A DNA stretch of 64,000 nt from CBDCYS01 sp965226245 (GCA_965226245.1 CBDDCL010000015.1:5084001-5148000), one strand, 5' to 3'; positions 24,216-34,495 are shown, numbered from the stretch's first letter. Program-made: numbers and translations. Notes: generated from the letters alone by a model not told the origin.

Positions 24216-26977
24216 GTGATCGGCAAAACCATCAGCCACTACAAGATCCTCCCCGAACTCGGCCGGGGCGGCATGGGGGTCGTCTACAAAGCCGAAGACA
24301 CCAAGCTCAAGCGCCCGGTTGCCCTGAAATTCCTTCGCTCCGACGTTCTCGAAGACGAGGAGCACAAGGAGCGGTTTCTCCGGGAAGCTCAAGCAGCAGC
24401 CGCGCTCGATCACCCCAACATTTGCACCGTCCACGAAATCGATGAAGTTGACGGCGAGACCTTCATCGCCATGGCCTACATCGAGGGCCAAACCGTCAAA
24501 GACAAGATTGCAGAACGTCCGTTGAAGCTTAACGAGGCTCTGGACATCGCCATTCAGACGGCCCAGGGGCTGAAAGCGGCGCACGAAAAAGGCATCGTCC
24601 ATCGCGACATCAAGGGCGCCAACTTGATGGTCACCCCGCAAGGGCAAGTGAAGGTCATGGACTTCGGCTTGGCCCAGTTGGCTGAACAGTCGAGGCTCAC
24701 CAAGACGGAGACCATCTTGGGAACACCGGCCTACATGTCACCCGAGCAAGCTCAAAGGCTACCCACCGACCGCCGCACGGATGTGTGGTCCCTCGGAGTC
24801 GTCATTTACGAGATGCTGACCGGCCGCTTGCCGTTTGAGGGTGAGCGCCAGCAGGCCGTGCTCTATGCGATTTCCCAAGAAGACCCGGAGCCGATCACGG
24901 CACTACGCGTTGGCGTGCCAACGGAACTTGACTTTATCGTTAGCAAGGCCATGGCCAAGGATGCGGCCGAGCGCTACCAGCATGTCGAGGAGATGATCGT
25001 CGATCTGCGATCGCTCGGCAAAAAACTAGAGTCAGGGAAATCAAAAGTCCTGCGACCCCAGGTTCCGGACAGCGCGAGCGGCGCGAGTGTAGGGGCGCAG
25101 CGTGCCGCGCCCAAGCGCTCCCAGCCCTCCCCGCGAATGCTGCTGGCCGGAATGTCCGTTGCTCTAGCCGTGACCGTTGCGGTCATCGTTTGGCAGGCAC
25201 TTCGATCCCCCGAGCCGGCTTCGCAACGCATCTTCGAGTTCGAAGCTTCCCGCGTCACTTCGGACGACGGCCTCAGCTTTCAGCCCGCGCTGTCGCGCGA
25301 CGGCAAGCTGCTCGCCTTCTCCTCGGACCGCGGCGAGGAAGGCAACCCCGACATCTGGGTCAAGCAGATTGGCGGGGGCGATCCAGTTCAACTCACCACC
25401 GACCCGGCCCCGGACATCGGTCCAAGCTTCTCCCCTGACGGAACTCAGATCGCCTTTGTGTCCTACAGAGAGTTCGCCGACGGCGCTATCTACGTCGTTC
25501 CGACACTCGGCGGGGAATCGAGGTTGCTCGTTCGCGGCGGAGTGGGGCCGCGCTATTCCCCCGACGGGACGAAATACTGTATTGGACGGGCAACCTTGGA
25601 AGCGCCGGCACGATCTACCTGGCGTCGGCGGACGGAGGGGGCGCCGTCCAAATATTTGATAGCGATTTCCAAGCCTGCGGGTCCCCTCAATGGTCCCCAA
25701 CAGGTAACGCAATCATCACTCACTGCCTCGTCGACGAAGCAGGGGCGGAAGACTGGTACGTTTACTTCCTAGAAGACTGGTACGTTTACTTCCTAGACGA
25801 TTCTCGCGTCGTAAGGTCCGGAGTAGGCGGAGTAGCCGGAGGAGTCCTGGCAGACGACTCCCGGCCGTACGATTGGATTCGACTCGGCGGGCAGGACTTG
25901 GTCCTCTACAGCCCATCGGGACAAGCGCGAAACCTGTGGCTGCTTCCCGTCTCGTCCGAGACAGGCAAGGCGACCGGCGACGCCCGCCGATTGACCGCTG
26001 GCGTAGGCGAGCACAGCGCCGCTTTTGGAGGAAGCGGCGCACAGGAACGATTCGCCTTCGTGTCTTCTTACACGCGCAACTGGGACATTTGGCAGCTTCC
26101 GATGGATTGGAGTGCCGAGGAGCGCGCCGGCGACCCGCGACGCTTGACCTACGACCAAGACTCGGACTCCACTCCTGACCTTTCTCGAGATGGAAGCAAG
26201 ATGGTTTTCGTGACCCAACGCCACGGAACATACGACGTCCGGCTTGCCGATCTTACGACCGGAACCCAAGTCGCGCTTGCGGCGACTGGTGCTCGGGAAA
26301 CTACACCGCTGATTTCTCCCGATGGGATGCACGTCGCTTACACCACACTTGGAGCCGGAACCATCAGCCTGGTCTCTGTGCGCGGGGGAGCAGCGGAAGT
26401 CGTGTGCGCCTCCGATTGTAGCTACGTGTGGGCATGGCATCCGTTTCGGCCTCAGATCTTGTTTGCCGATCCGCGAGGGTTGATGAAGGTTCGCGGACTC
26501 GACCTGGATACACGGGAGAGTTATGAGTTCCTCAGCCACGCGGATTATGCCATCACACAGGCCAATTTTTCACCCGACGGGGAATGGGTTTCATTTTCCC
26601 TCCGGACAGGTGAAGTCAGGGGCGTAGTCTATGTGGCGCCGTTCAGCGGGCGGGGCCCCGTCCTGCAATCGGAATGGATCGCGATAACGGACGGGAGCGG
26701 ATTTGAACTGTCCAGCGCATGGGCGCCCGCCGGAGACGCTCTCTACTTCAAGTCGCGCAGGGACGGCTTCTTCTGCCTTTGGGGTCAAAAAGTGGACACC
26801 CAAACGAAGCAACCGATCGGAGACCTGTTCGCCGTCGAGCATTTCCACAGCAACCGCCTGCTCTGGGACGAACCGACCCCAGACCCTCCTCGCCTGCGCA
26901 CCACCCCCGACGGCCTCGTCCTGTCCCTCCTCGAGCAAACCGGTAGCATCTGGCTCCTCGAACGCAAACCTCAGTGA
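24216..26977 (+). CDS. Ser/Thr protein kinase with TolB-like propeller (one frameshift)
   Basis: About 920 residues when one missing A in the AAA run at 25572-25574 is restored. Kinase domain, residues about 10-270: GRGGMGVVYKAED, VALKFL, HRDIKGANLMV, DFGLAQ and GTPAYMSPEQ, all catalytic residues present. One membrane helix (MLLAGMSVALAVTVAVIVW) follows, then an extracytoplasmic TolB/WD40-like propeller with repeated D-(I/L)-xxxSPDG blades. Such proteins are numerous in Solibacter-type genomes and are presumed sensors, with the propeller binding a partner. In 25747-25794 a 24-base unit is duplicated exactly, giving EDWYVYFL twice. The start is the GTG at 24216 by alignment with the paralogue at 58467. 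A frame break in an otherwise undamaged gene may be a sequencing error. Confidence 0.85.
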
Positions 26978-27331
26978 TGCACGCCGCTGGTAAAATTGTG
27001 CCGCGGACCATGCGGAATCGGCCAAGTGGTTTAGACTTGCCGCCGAACTAGGCAAGGACTAAGTCCCCCGAAACGAACTACATAGCGCCTGTGGGCCGAT
27101 AACTGTTGATTAATCCCGTTACCACCAGTAGTCAGCGGTTGCCATCCTGTAACATACTACAACAAAAGCAGTTATCTCGATTGCACGGAGATCTGGTTTG
27201 CTCGGTCCCCTCCTGCGAATCATGCCTCGCATCACCGCTCCTTGAGCAAGGCGCTGAGCGCCATTCTGAGCTTGTCAGCCGTGGACCTTCGAAGCCGCTC
27301 CCACGCCGGGCCGCCTTTACAGTGTTTTCGC

Positions 27332-27568
27332 TCACCCCAACTTCCTTCGCCAGAGCGCAAATTGACACCATGACTTGTGAAGCAGCCCCAGGCGCCGCCA
27401 GAGATTGCCCAGGTTGTAGGCCAGAACGGCGAGTTGCAGCCGCACTTCGTTCGCCCGGAAGCGATGGCACGACAGCCGCGTCCAGTGCGTGGCCTGTTTG
27501 CCTTCCTTGATCCACTGTTCCGCCGTGCCGCGCTTGTTGTAAAACCGCACCACCGGCCGGACTCGCAT
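27332..27568 (-). pseudogene. C-terminal fragment of an IS1380-family transposase
   Basis: The minus strand reads VVRFYNKRGTAEQWIKEGKQ, then WTRLSCHRFRANEVRLQLAV and LAYNLGNLWRRL, the conserved end of IS1380 transposases including the glutamate-containing YNKRGTAEQWIKE. About 70 of some 450 residues remain, with no matching ends. The same family also left the deleted element at 29270-29801. Confidence 0.8.
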
Positions 27569-27618
27569 TAATGCCCCTAGCGGCTGGCACGCGCCTTGGT
27601 CCTTATGGGAACTTACCG

Positions 27619-27676
27619 CAATACTCTTCCCTTAGAGCCGTTGAGCCACGTTCACGTGGCTTGGTCTCCTTTAGGG
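27619..27676 (+). repeat. Left arm of a 58-bp inverted repeat pair
   Basis: It pairs with 28645-28702 with only a few mismatches; the shared blocks are CAATACTCTTC, TTAGAGCCGTTGAGCCACGT and GGTCTCCTTTAGG. The arms enclose 968 bp of noncoding DNA. No flanking duplication was found. Confidence 0.7.
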
Positions 27677-27686
27677 CCTCTATGGT

Positions 27687-27782
27687 GAAATCCTTGCAAA
27701 ACATGGCAGAAAATTCGGGAGCCAGATTCGGAGCCCCGACCGTGAGGGAGGGGTTAGCCGCTTCAATGCGCTCCATCCGATA
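27687..27782 (+). repeat. Interspersed repeat with GNRA hairpin (loop GTGA)
   Basis: A second copy of the 16264-16363 block, same orientation; the hairpin core GAGCCCCGACCGTGAGGG lies at 27731-27748. Confidence 0.7.
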
Positions 27783-28644
27783 GTGGCCGCGCTCAACTGC
27801 GAAGGGCGCGTCGCCCCGAGGTGGCGCGCGCCTCCTGGCGGGCAGCGTCGGCCTCCGGGCCGACGTAGCCTCGACACAGTCCCGTCAGCCGGGGCGCCTA
27901 GCGTGGAGGGCCGCCACCGTGAAAGTGATGGAACCATCGCTCCCCAACCCCCAAAACACCCCTCCCAAAAAACGGGTCACGTTATTGCAAGACTTTTATT
28001 CCCTTTCAAGTCATACGTTTAAAGAAATCCACTCCTAATTCCCCGCCCACCACTTGCTAATCTGAATATGTAAGACCGCTCCGCGTCCTTCTCGGAACAA
28101 CCGTGGCGCAGGGCTTCGCCGTGCCGCCCCGCGCCTCCGGCGCGTGGTCCGGGAAAGTCGTTTCCAGTGGCCTCCAATCCGTATTCGCGAGCGCCAGCCC
28201 TCCGCCAGAGCCCGTCCAGAGATCCTGGCCGGGACAACAATAAAGATACGATTCAGGACCCAAAAGGGTCAAATCACCAGGGAGTCTGCCATGGGCCGCC
28301 GAGACCCTTTGCAGTCAAGCCACTGAAAACAAAAACACTATCCGTCGACACCAACTACGAGAGGCGAGAGGAAAACGCCGAAAAGTCCGGTATATCTGCC
28401 ATTCTCTGCCATTCTCTGCCATTTCATAAAGAAACGTTATAAAATCTTATGCCCCAATCGACAACCTCTTTCGTTTCAACAACTCTATTTAGGCTCTCGC
28501 GGTTGCCAGCGGTGGCGACGCGCCCTTTCGTAGTTGCCGGGAGACGGTCGTGATACAGGGCGAATGAGAGCCCGTTGAAACGGGCTGAGGAGCAACTTCG
28601 GGAGGGCAGGTCAACCAGCCCTAAAAGGACCGGCCTAAAGGTGG

Positions 28645-28702
28645 CCTAAAGGAGACCAAACCACGTGAACGTGGCTCAACGGCTCTAAGGTGAAGAGTAT
28701 TG
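28645..28702 (-). repeat. Right arm of the 58-bp inverted repeat pair
   Basis: Reverse complement of 27619-27676. It lies 150 bp upstream of the (2Fe-2S) subunit gene and could influence its promoter. Confidence 0.7.
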
Positions 28703-28853
28703 GAACTTACCGGCCAGACGAGAGGAGTGCGATCGCTGTGTGCCCGGTGTCTTGATTTCGTGCGTCGCTCGCCTGATGGTCAGGTCTCAGGTATCTGGTA
28801 AGATCGTCACTGTCACGTCGGCTCGCCCACCCAATTCGTAAGGAGAATGGAGA

Positions 28854-29324
28854 ATGAGCAACATAACATTGAAGGTGAACGGCGCAACGCACGCGCTGGA
28901 TATCGACCCTTCGACTCCGCTGCTCTATATCCTCCGCAATGATCTCGGCTTGCAAGGTCCGCGGTTTGGTTGCGGACTTGGCCAATGCGGGTTATGCACA
29001 GTGATCATAAAGGGGGCAGCGACTCGGTCGTGCATCATGCCGGCTTCCGCGGTGAAGGACGAGATCACCACGCTCGAAGGACTCGCCAAAGACGGTATGC
29101 TACACCCGCTACAGCAGGCCTGGATTGACGAGCAGGTCCCGCAGTGCGGCTTCTGCCAGAACGGGCAAATCATGTCCGCCAAGGTGCTGCTGGAGAAGAA
29201 TCCGAATCCAACGGACGCGCAGATCCGTGAGGGAATGGCCGGTGCCCTGTGCCGCTGCATGACGTATTACCTGAATTATGCACAGATTCGCTTTGCGAGT
29301 GCGGCTGCGTTCGTAGCGGCTTGA
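28854..29324 (+). CDS. (2Fe-2S) subunit of a molybdenum hydroxylase (IorA/CoxS-like), C-terminus replaced by IS sequence
   Basis: 156 residues. The ferredoxin-like first cluster uses CGLGQCGLC with a further Cys at TRSC; the helical second cluster uses CGFCQNGQ and ALCRC. It transfers electrons from the Mo subunit encoded next and resembles isoquinoline 1-oxidoreductase alpha subunits. AAGGAG precedes the ATG. Native sequence ends at residue 139 (CRCMTYY), where a 532-bp IS1380 derivative starts; the last 17 residues (LNYAQIRFASAAAFVAA) are read from the insertion. The lost native ending RIQAAIKRAATVIAGG can still be read at 29807 onward, followed by a TGA overlapping the ATG of the Mo subunit. 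All cluster ligands survive, so the protein may still work, but coupling is lost. Confidence 0.9.
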   Translation: MSNITLKVNGATHALDIDPSTPLLYILRNDLGLQGPRFGCGLGQCGLCTVIIKGAATRSCIMPASAVKDEITTLEGLAKDGMLHPLQQAWIDEQVPQCGFCQNGQIMSAKVLLEKNPNPTDAQIREGMAGALCRCMTYYLNYAQIRFASAAAFVAA

Positions 29325-29801
29325 CGGCCGTCGTAAGGTGGGAGCTCGGCAACTGGTCTTTTGGCTTCTCCGTCCCCGGTTTCCCCTCCCGCCCAGAATC
29401 CGCGTCGGCAAAACCCCGCTCCGAAGTGGCGTGTTTCCAGTACGTTGCGGCCAGTGCATAAAATTTTATGCATAGCGCATAGCCAGGCTCTCAGATCAAC
29501 GCCCTCTCGACTACCGGCGGCAAGCCGCCGTAGGGAGTCGGCTTCCTGCCGCGGAAGTTGTCAAGGCGTGGATGCCCCGATTTTATTGGGCTGCGAGACC
29601 GTCACGGCTGGGCCTTGTTTGACGGCCCTTTGGGAGCTATGCTGTTTTCGCTTGGTAACCATTTGGGTGACCTCCTTTGGGTTGGCTGGTGAAGCTGGAA
29701 TCTTTGCCAGCCTACCTTTTTACCCCATGTTTTCGGGCGTTCCCCAATGGTCCCTTGCGGCTCAGCCCTCCTCAGGTGCACCCCGCAATGCATAATTCAG
29801 G
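29270..29801 (-). mobile_element. Internally deleted IS1380-family element (532 bp)
   Basis: The ends are 13-bp inverted repeats CCTGAATTATGCA, with the 5-base duplication TATTA on both sides (29265-29269 and 29802-29806). On the minus strand AAAGGAGG precedes ATG at about 29668 and a transposase N-terminus MVTKRKQHSSQRAV ... PNKIGASTP, then after a frame change NFRGRKPTPYGGLPPVV, as in IS1380 transposases. The rest of the transposase is missing. A perfect 18-bp palindrome, TGCATAAAATTTTATGCA, sits at 29455-29472. Confidence 0.85.
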
Positions 29802-29884
29802 TATTACCGCATTCAGGCCGCCATCAAGCGCGCGGCGACGGTGATCGCGGGCGGTCGGCCGGCTTCGGAGAAGGAGGTGGCCGC

Positions 29885-32270
29885 ATGAAAACCTTCACAA
29901 ACATTCCGCAACAGATCGAAGAAGTGTTGGAAAAGGGGCGCGTGACGACATCCCGCAGGGATCTGCTCAAGAGCGCGGGCCTGCTCGTCGTGAGCTTCAG
30001 CGCCACGGGCGCCAGGCCGCTCATCCCGGCGGCGAGCGCGCAAGCCCCGGCGGCGGCCGCGGGTCCGTATACCGACCCCGACTTTAGACAACTCGATTCG
30101 TGGATCGTCATTCATGAGGACAACTCCGCGACCTTCTACGTCGGGAAGACGGACTTAGGCCAGGGTACCGGAACGGCTTTCCGGCAGATCATGTCCGATG
30201 AGCTGGACATCGCATATGACAAAACCAGCGTCATCATGGGTCGCACCGACGTCACCGTCGATCAAGGCGGATCCGGCGGTTCGGATGCGATCCAGAGAGA
30301 TGGCTGGCCCATGCGGCGCGTCGCGGCCGAGGCGCGGCGGGTCCTGCTCGAACTGGCATCCACGCAGTTTGTGGTGCCCGTGGATCAGCTCGCCGTCAGC
30401 GAGGGCGTGGTCACCGTCAAGGCGGAGCCGTCCAGAAAAGCTACCTACGGAGAACTGATCGGCTCAAAAAGGTTCAACGTCACATTGACGGGTGACAACA
30501 TTAACGCGGCCACTGGCGCGGCAAAGGTGAAGGCGGTACAAGATCTCAAGATCGTCGGCCAGTCGCTTCAGCGCTATGACATTCCGCCAAAGGTGGACGG
30601 CTCGTTGAAATGGGCCGTGGACGTTAAGCTTCCCGGCATGCTTCACGCCCGCAATGTGAAGCCGCCGGTGGCGGGCGCCAAACTGATGAGCATAGACGAG
30701 TCTTCGGTTCGAGACATGCCTGGATTCGTCAAGGTCGTGAGCAAGGGCAACTACGTAGCGGTTGTCTGCGAAAGAGAGGAGCAGGCGATCAGAGCGGCAA
30801 GACGGCTCAAGGTCAACTGGCAGAAGCCGGCGACACCATCCTTCCCGGCCTCGGAAGACCTGTACCGGTACATGCGCGGCGCCACACCTACGTCGGGTCC
30901 CAACGAGAACGTGGTTGGGAACCCTGGCGCGGCGCTCGCGAGCGCCGAGAAGGTCGTCGAAGCCGAATACGATTTCCCATTCCAGGGCCACACGGCCATC
31001 GGTCCGGCCCATGCCACGGCCGATCCGTCGAACGGGCAGATGACGATCTATTCCAATGACATGAAAGCGTATGGTCTGCGGAGGGGCGTTGCCGAGTTTC
31101 TTCAGATGCCACCGGACCGGGTGCACGTCATCTGGATGGAGGGACCCCAGGGCTATGGCCGCACGGCCGCCGATGACGCGGGCTTCGAGGCGGCGTTTCT
31201 GGCCAAGGAGCTCGGCCGTCCCGTTCGAATGCAATGGATGAGGGACGAAGAGACGGCTTGGGATACGAAGGGTCCGGCGTACGCATTCAAGTTGCGCGGA
31301 GGGCTGGACGCACAGAGCAATCTCACCGCCTTGGAATACAACGCTACGGCCGCCGACTACAATCACGTCGGCTATAACGAGCCCGATACCGTGCTGATCG
31401 CTCAGCTCGCGGGAATGGGGCGCTCAACGCCCTCCAGCGGCCGCTCCTCCACGCCTTCCGATAAATATGTCATCCCGAGCCGGCGCACCTCCACGCGGGT
31501 CGTGAGCCTGCCCCTCGTTTTTGAAACGCCACTTCGCACGGGAAACCTGCGGGATCCCGATGGCCCACAGGTGACCTTCGCCAGCGAGTCGTTCCTTGAC
31601 GAACTAGCGGCCGAGGCGAAAGCCGACCCCGGTCGAGTTCCGCCTGAGGCTCCTCACCGCCAGCACCGCGGACGACGACGGGTTCAAGCGGGCACGCTCC
31701 ATCGCCGTGGTCAAGGCGGCGGCGGAGGCTTATGGTTGGGAGACCCGTCCTTCACCCAAGCCGCCCGGCGCCGGATCCATCCTCACCGGGCGAGGCATCG
31801 CGTACGCCTACCGCAGCCAAACCGTCGCCGCTCAGATCGCCGAGGTCGAGGTCGATCGCGGAACCGGTCACGTTTGGGTGAAGCGGCTCGTTTGCGCGCA
31901 CGATTGCGGGCTGGTCATCAACCCCGAGGGGCTGCGCCGCACCGTCGAAGGAGCCATGCTCCACTCGCTGAGCCGCGCGCTCCACGAGGAAGTCAAATTC
32001 AACACCGAAATGGTCACGAGCGTGGATTGGAACTCTTATCCCACCCTCACCCACGCCGACACGCCGGCCCGGATCGACGTCGTGCTGGTGAACGGAGATC
32101 CCAAGCCGGCCCGGCCCGATCTCCCTCCCTATGGAGCGGGCGAGACGGCGTGCAAACCCACGATCGCAGCGGTCGCCAACGCAATCTACGATGCGACCGG
32201 TGTTCGTATCCGCCGGGTTCCATTCCGGGACGCGCGCGTGCTCGCCGCACTCAAGGCTGCACGCGTGTAA
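29885..32270 (+). CDS. Molybdopterin-binding subunit of a xanthine dehydrogenase-family enzyme (IorB-like), one frameshift
   Basis: About 795 residues after removal of one C from the CCCC run at 31627-31630. The N-terminus carries a Tat-like signal (TSRRDLLKSAGLLVVSFSA), so the complex is probably periplasmic. Family landmarks are DLGQGTGTAFRQIMSDEL (an early Mo-cofactor loop), DQGGSGGSDAIQRDGWPMRR, GPAHATADPSNGQ, EGPQGYGRTAADDAGFEA and, near the end, PYGAGETACKPTIAAVANAI, containing the GAGE-type motif with the catalytic glutamate. Hydroxylation of an N-heterocycle or aldehyde is likely; the substrate is unknown. Originally its ATG overlapped the stop of the (2Fe-2S) gene (ATGA). No CoxM-type FAD subunit is present, which fits two-subunit IorAB enzymes. 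Confidence 0.87.
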
Positions 32271-32277
32271 CTAGGCG

Positions 32278-32502
32278 GACGTTGACCGCGCCCTCGTGTT
32301 TGGCCACATCATGGCGCATGAGGTAGGGCATCTGCTGCTCGATCAGGGCGGACACTCCTCCAACGGCATGATGCGCTCTGCGTGGGACAAGAAGGATCTG
32401 CCGCGGCCGGCGGCGGTCAGTCTTCGGTTCGATCCTGAAGAAGCTGAACGGATAAGGCGCAATGTGAGGGAGCGAATGGGTGACGGATCGGCAGCGCTGT
32501 AA
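32278..32502 (+). pseudogene. C-terminal fragment of a zinc metallopeptidase
   Basis: The frame reads VDRALVFGHIMAHEVGHLLL then GGHSSNGMMRSAWDKKDLPR, a HExxH zinc site with a following histidine and the Met-turn-like GMMR. It matches the end of small acidobacterial metzincin-like proteins (usual form HEIGHLLLG..HS..GIM). The 5' part that would carry the signal peptide is absent; a TAG lies just upstream in frame. It follows the Mo subunit gene by a few bases, suggesting a deletion joined them. Confidence 0.6.
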
Positions 32503-32561
32503 GGCAACGTTTTAGGGGACGAATCACCAATCCAACAGTAGCATAGCCTCACTTTCTTGCG

Positions 32562-32591
32562 TTGACAACAGAAAGCGGCAACTGGTATATT
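32562..32591 (+). promoter_or_regulatory. Sigma-70-type promoter of the Gfo/Idh/MocA gene
   Basis: TTGACA at 32562-32567 and TATATT at 32586-32591 are separated by 18 bases, in a distinctly AT-rich leader ahead of the ATG at 32622. Confidence 0.6.
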
Positions 32592-32621
32592 TGAGCAAAT
32601 ATTTAAACTTGATAATTGACT

Positions 32622-33929
32622 ATGAATGACATTAGGCGACGAACATTTATGTCCGGGTCAGTTTCCGGACTATTAACAGCCCTCTCCGCCCAGAGCGCTA
32701 AGTCTCAAAGCGTTGGCGCAAATGACCGGATCCGCGTGGGTCTAATTGGATGCGGTGGTCGAGGGCGTCGCGTGCTTTCCCACTTTCTGCGATTTCCCGA
32801 GGTGTCAGCATCAGTTCTGTGTGATGTGGACCAAGTCGCCTTGGACAAAGCGAATCAGGAAGTTCTCTCGGGGAAGGCCGATACGTTCAAGGACTATCGC
32901 TCCGTTCTTGATCGCAAGGACATCGACGCCGTCATCATTGCCACGCCGGATCATTGGCACGCCATCCCGACAATCCATGCCTGTCAGGCGGGCAAGGACG
33001 TGTATGTTGAAAAGCCGATGAGCCATTCCATTGTCGAGGGGCGGCGAATGGTTGAGGCAGCTCGGAAGTACTCGCGGGTAGTTCAGGTCGGCATCCAGCA
33101 GCAGAGCGGAGAGCGTTACATCGAGGCTGCGGAACTCGTCCGAGCAGGCAAGATCGGTCAGGTTACCCACGTTAACATCTGGAACCAAAGCAACCGCTTG
33201 CCTGGTGTTGGTTTTCCCCCCGATGAGAAGGCGCCCGCGACGCTCGATTGGGACTTCTGGCTGGGCCCGGCGCCGTTTGTGCCCTACAATCCCATACGGG
33301 CGTCAAAAAGTTTTCGGGGCTTCTGGGATTATGCTGGGGGCACAGTGACTGACTGGGGAACGCATCACTTCGGCAGCCTTCATCATGTGATGGGGCAGAG
33401 CAGCCCGCGTTCCGTTGTTGCGGTAGGGGGTAAACTTGCCATAGAGGACATCTTCGAAACTCCTGACACGCTCAACGTCATCTGGGAGTACCCGGGAGGT
33501 TGGACGGTGGACTACTCGCTGCGTGAAACTAACAGTCACAACTGCGAGGGTACCAGCTTCGGCTTGATGTTCTATGGTACCGAGGCGACCCTGTATCTTG
33601 ATCGGAAGGGGTTCGAGATAACACCAGAGAAGGAGCACGCGCCAGCCAAGGTGGTCGGGCTTTCGCCGCCAACCCGCCCAAAACCAGATGACCAATCTCC
33701 ACCCCACATTCGAGACTTCTTGAAATCGATGCGGTCACGTTTGCGACCCTGCGCTGATGTTGAGGTGGGGCACAGGGCTACGACTGCTGTCCACCTGGCG
33801 AACATCTCGCTGCGGACGGGCCGAAAACTGCTTTGGGACTCAGAACACGAAACGATTATTGGTGACCCAGCAGCAAGTGCGTTACTGAAACGCGACTTTC
33901 GCAAACCTTACCTGCTTCCGCAGGTTTGA
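32622..33929 (+). CDS. Gfo/Idh/MocA family oxidoreductase, Tat-exported
   Basis: 435 residues. The N-terminus has a Tat-like motif (RRRTFMSGSVSGLLTALSAQ). The Rossmann domain starts at IRVGLIGCGGRGRRVLSHF, followed by DVDQVALDKAN, VIIATPDHWHAIPTIHACQA and the family's EKPMSHSIVEGRRMVEAAR. The C-terminal alpha/beta domain includes WDYAGGTVTDWGTHHFG with the conserved catalytic-type GT.TDWG.HH. It probably performs NAD(P)-dependent sugar or cyclitol oxidation/reduction in the periplasm, as in glycosidase-like Gfo/Idh/MocA proteins. Codon usage is less GC-rich than in neighbouring genes, which hints at recent acquisition. It has its own promoter and no operon partners. Confidence 0.9.
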   Translation: MNDIRRRTFMSGSVSGLLTALSAQSAKSQSVGANDRIRVGLIGCGGRGRRVLSHFLRFPEVSASVLCDVDQVALDKANQEVLSGKADTFKDYRSVLDRKDIDAVIIATPDHWHAIPTIHACQAGKDVYVEKPMSHSIVEGRRMVEAARKYSRVVQVGIQQQSGERYIEAAELVRAGKIGQVTHVNIWNQSNRLPGVGFPPDEKAPATLDWDFWLGPAPFVPYNPIRASKSFRGFWDYAGGTVTDWGTHHFGSLHHVMGQSSPRSVVAVGGKLAIEDIFETPDTLNVIWEYPGGWTVDYSLRETNSHNCEGTSFGLMFYGTEATLYLDRKGFEITPEKEHAPAKVVGLSPPTRPKPDDQSPPHIRDFLKSMRSRLRPCADVEVGHRATTAVHLANISLRTGRKLLWDSEHETIIGDPAASALLKRDFRKPYLLPQV

Positions 33930-34489
33930 TGACGGGTAGTGACTTCTTCCGGAATAGTCCTTCTGCTTGGGCAGTGGACGATGCTGTATCCGCGTCGCCT
34001 AATCCGAAGTGCAGCCGCCGGTCATCTTTAAAAGTTGAGAGAAAATACTGCCTGCTCGACTCATGGCAGGACCTCCCAGGGCGGATTGGTTCTTAGGCCG
34101 TTCTTAGGCCTGAATCCAATCCCAACCTAACAGAGGTTCCGCCTCCCCGACTTACCTGCTCGAGAAGTTAATTTGGACAAGACTGGAACGAGATACGCCC
34201 GCTTGCATTGACAACGATTCAGATTGCCGCGTCGACAGCCCTATCGATACTACGGTAAACAGCTCTCGTCGGCGGCCCCCCGTGGTCCCGCCCGAAAGGT
34301 TCGCCTCGCCATCACGGTGACCGGCAATCACTTTCAGTCGCCAGACGCATCACCCTCGGTGACTGCGAACGCCGGCGGAGAGTCCGGCTCGCCGAGCCAA
34401 AAGTCTATACAAAGTCTCACTCGAGCTTCATCTCATTCTGGACGGCCCGCTAGGGCGAACGCTTCAGGGTCGTTCGCCACGGGATGGGT
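33930..34489. other. Intergenic region, no gene seen
   Basis: It contains a short direct repeat TTCTTAGGCC (34080 and 34090 region). The frame upstream of the ABC ATPase is open but lacks protein-like features before the ATG at 34503. Confidence 0.4.
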
Positions 34490-34495
34490 TACACT
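34490..34495 (+). promoter_or_regulatory. Possible -10 box TACACT of a leaderless ABC ATPase mRNA
   Basis: TACACT ends seven bases before the ATG at 34503, and no Shine-Dalgarno sequence lies between. This is the same geometry as at the two kinase genes. Confidence 0.35.

Larger units (their letters stand above)
27571..28853. other. 1.3-kb noncoding repeat-rich region
   Basis: It is bounded by inverted 58-bp repeats (27619-27676 and 28645-28702, both containing GAGCCACGTTCACGTGG). Inside are the GNRA repeat at 27687-27782, a hairpin GTCGGCCTCCGGGCCGAC (about 27849-27866), tandem CTCTGCCATT units (about 28400-28425) and AGCCCGTTGAAACGGGCT (about 28568-28585). No frame of protein-like composition was found. 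Confidence 0.5.

Noticed and set aside
28395..28430. CTCTGCCATT tandem units as a CRISPR array
   Set aside because: Units are 10 bases with no spacers and no cas genes in the window.
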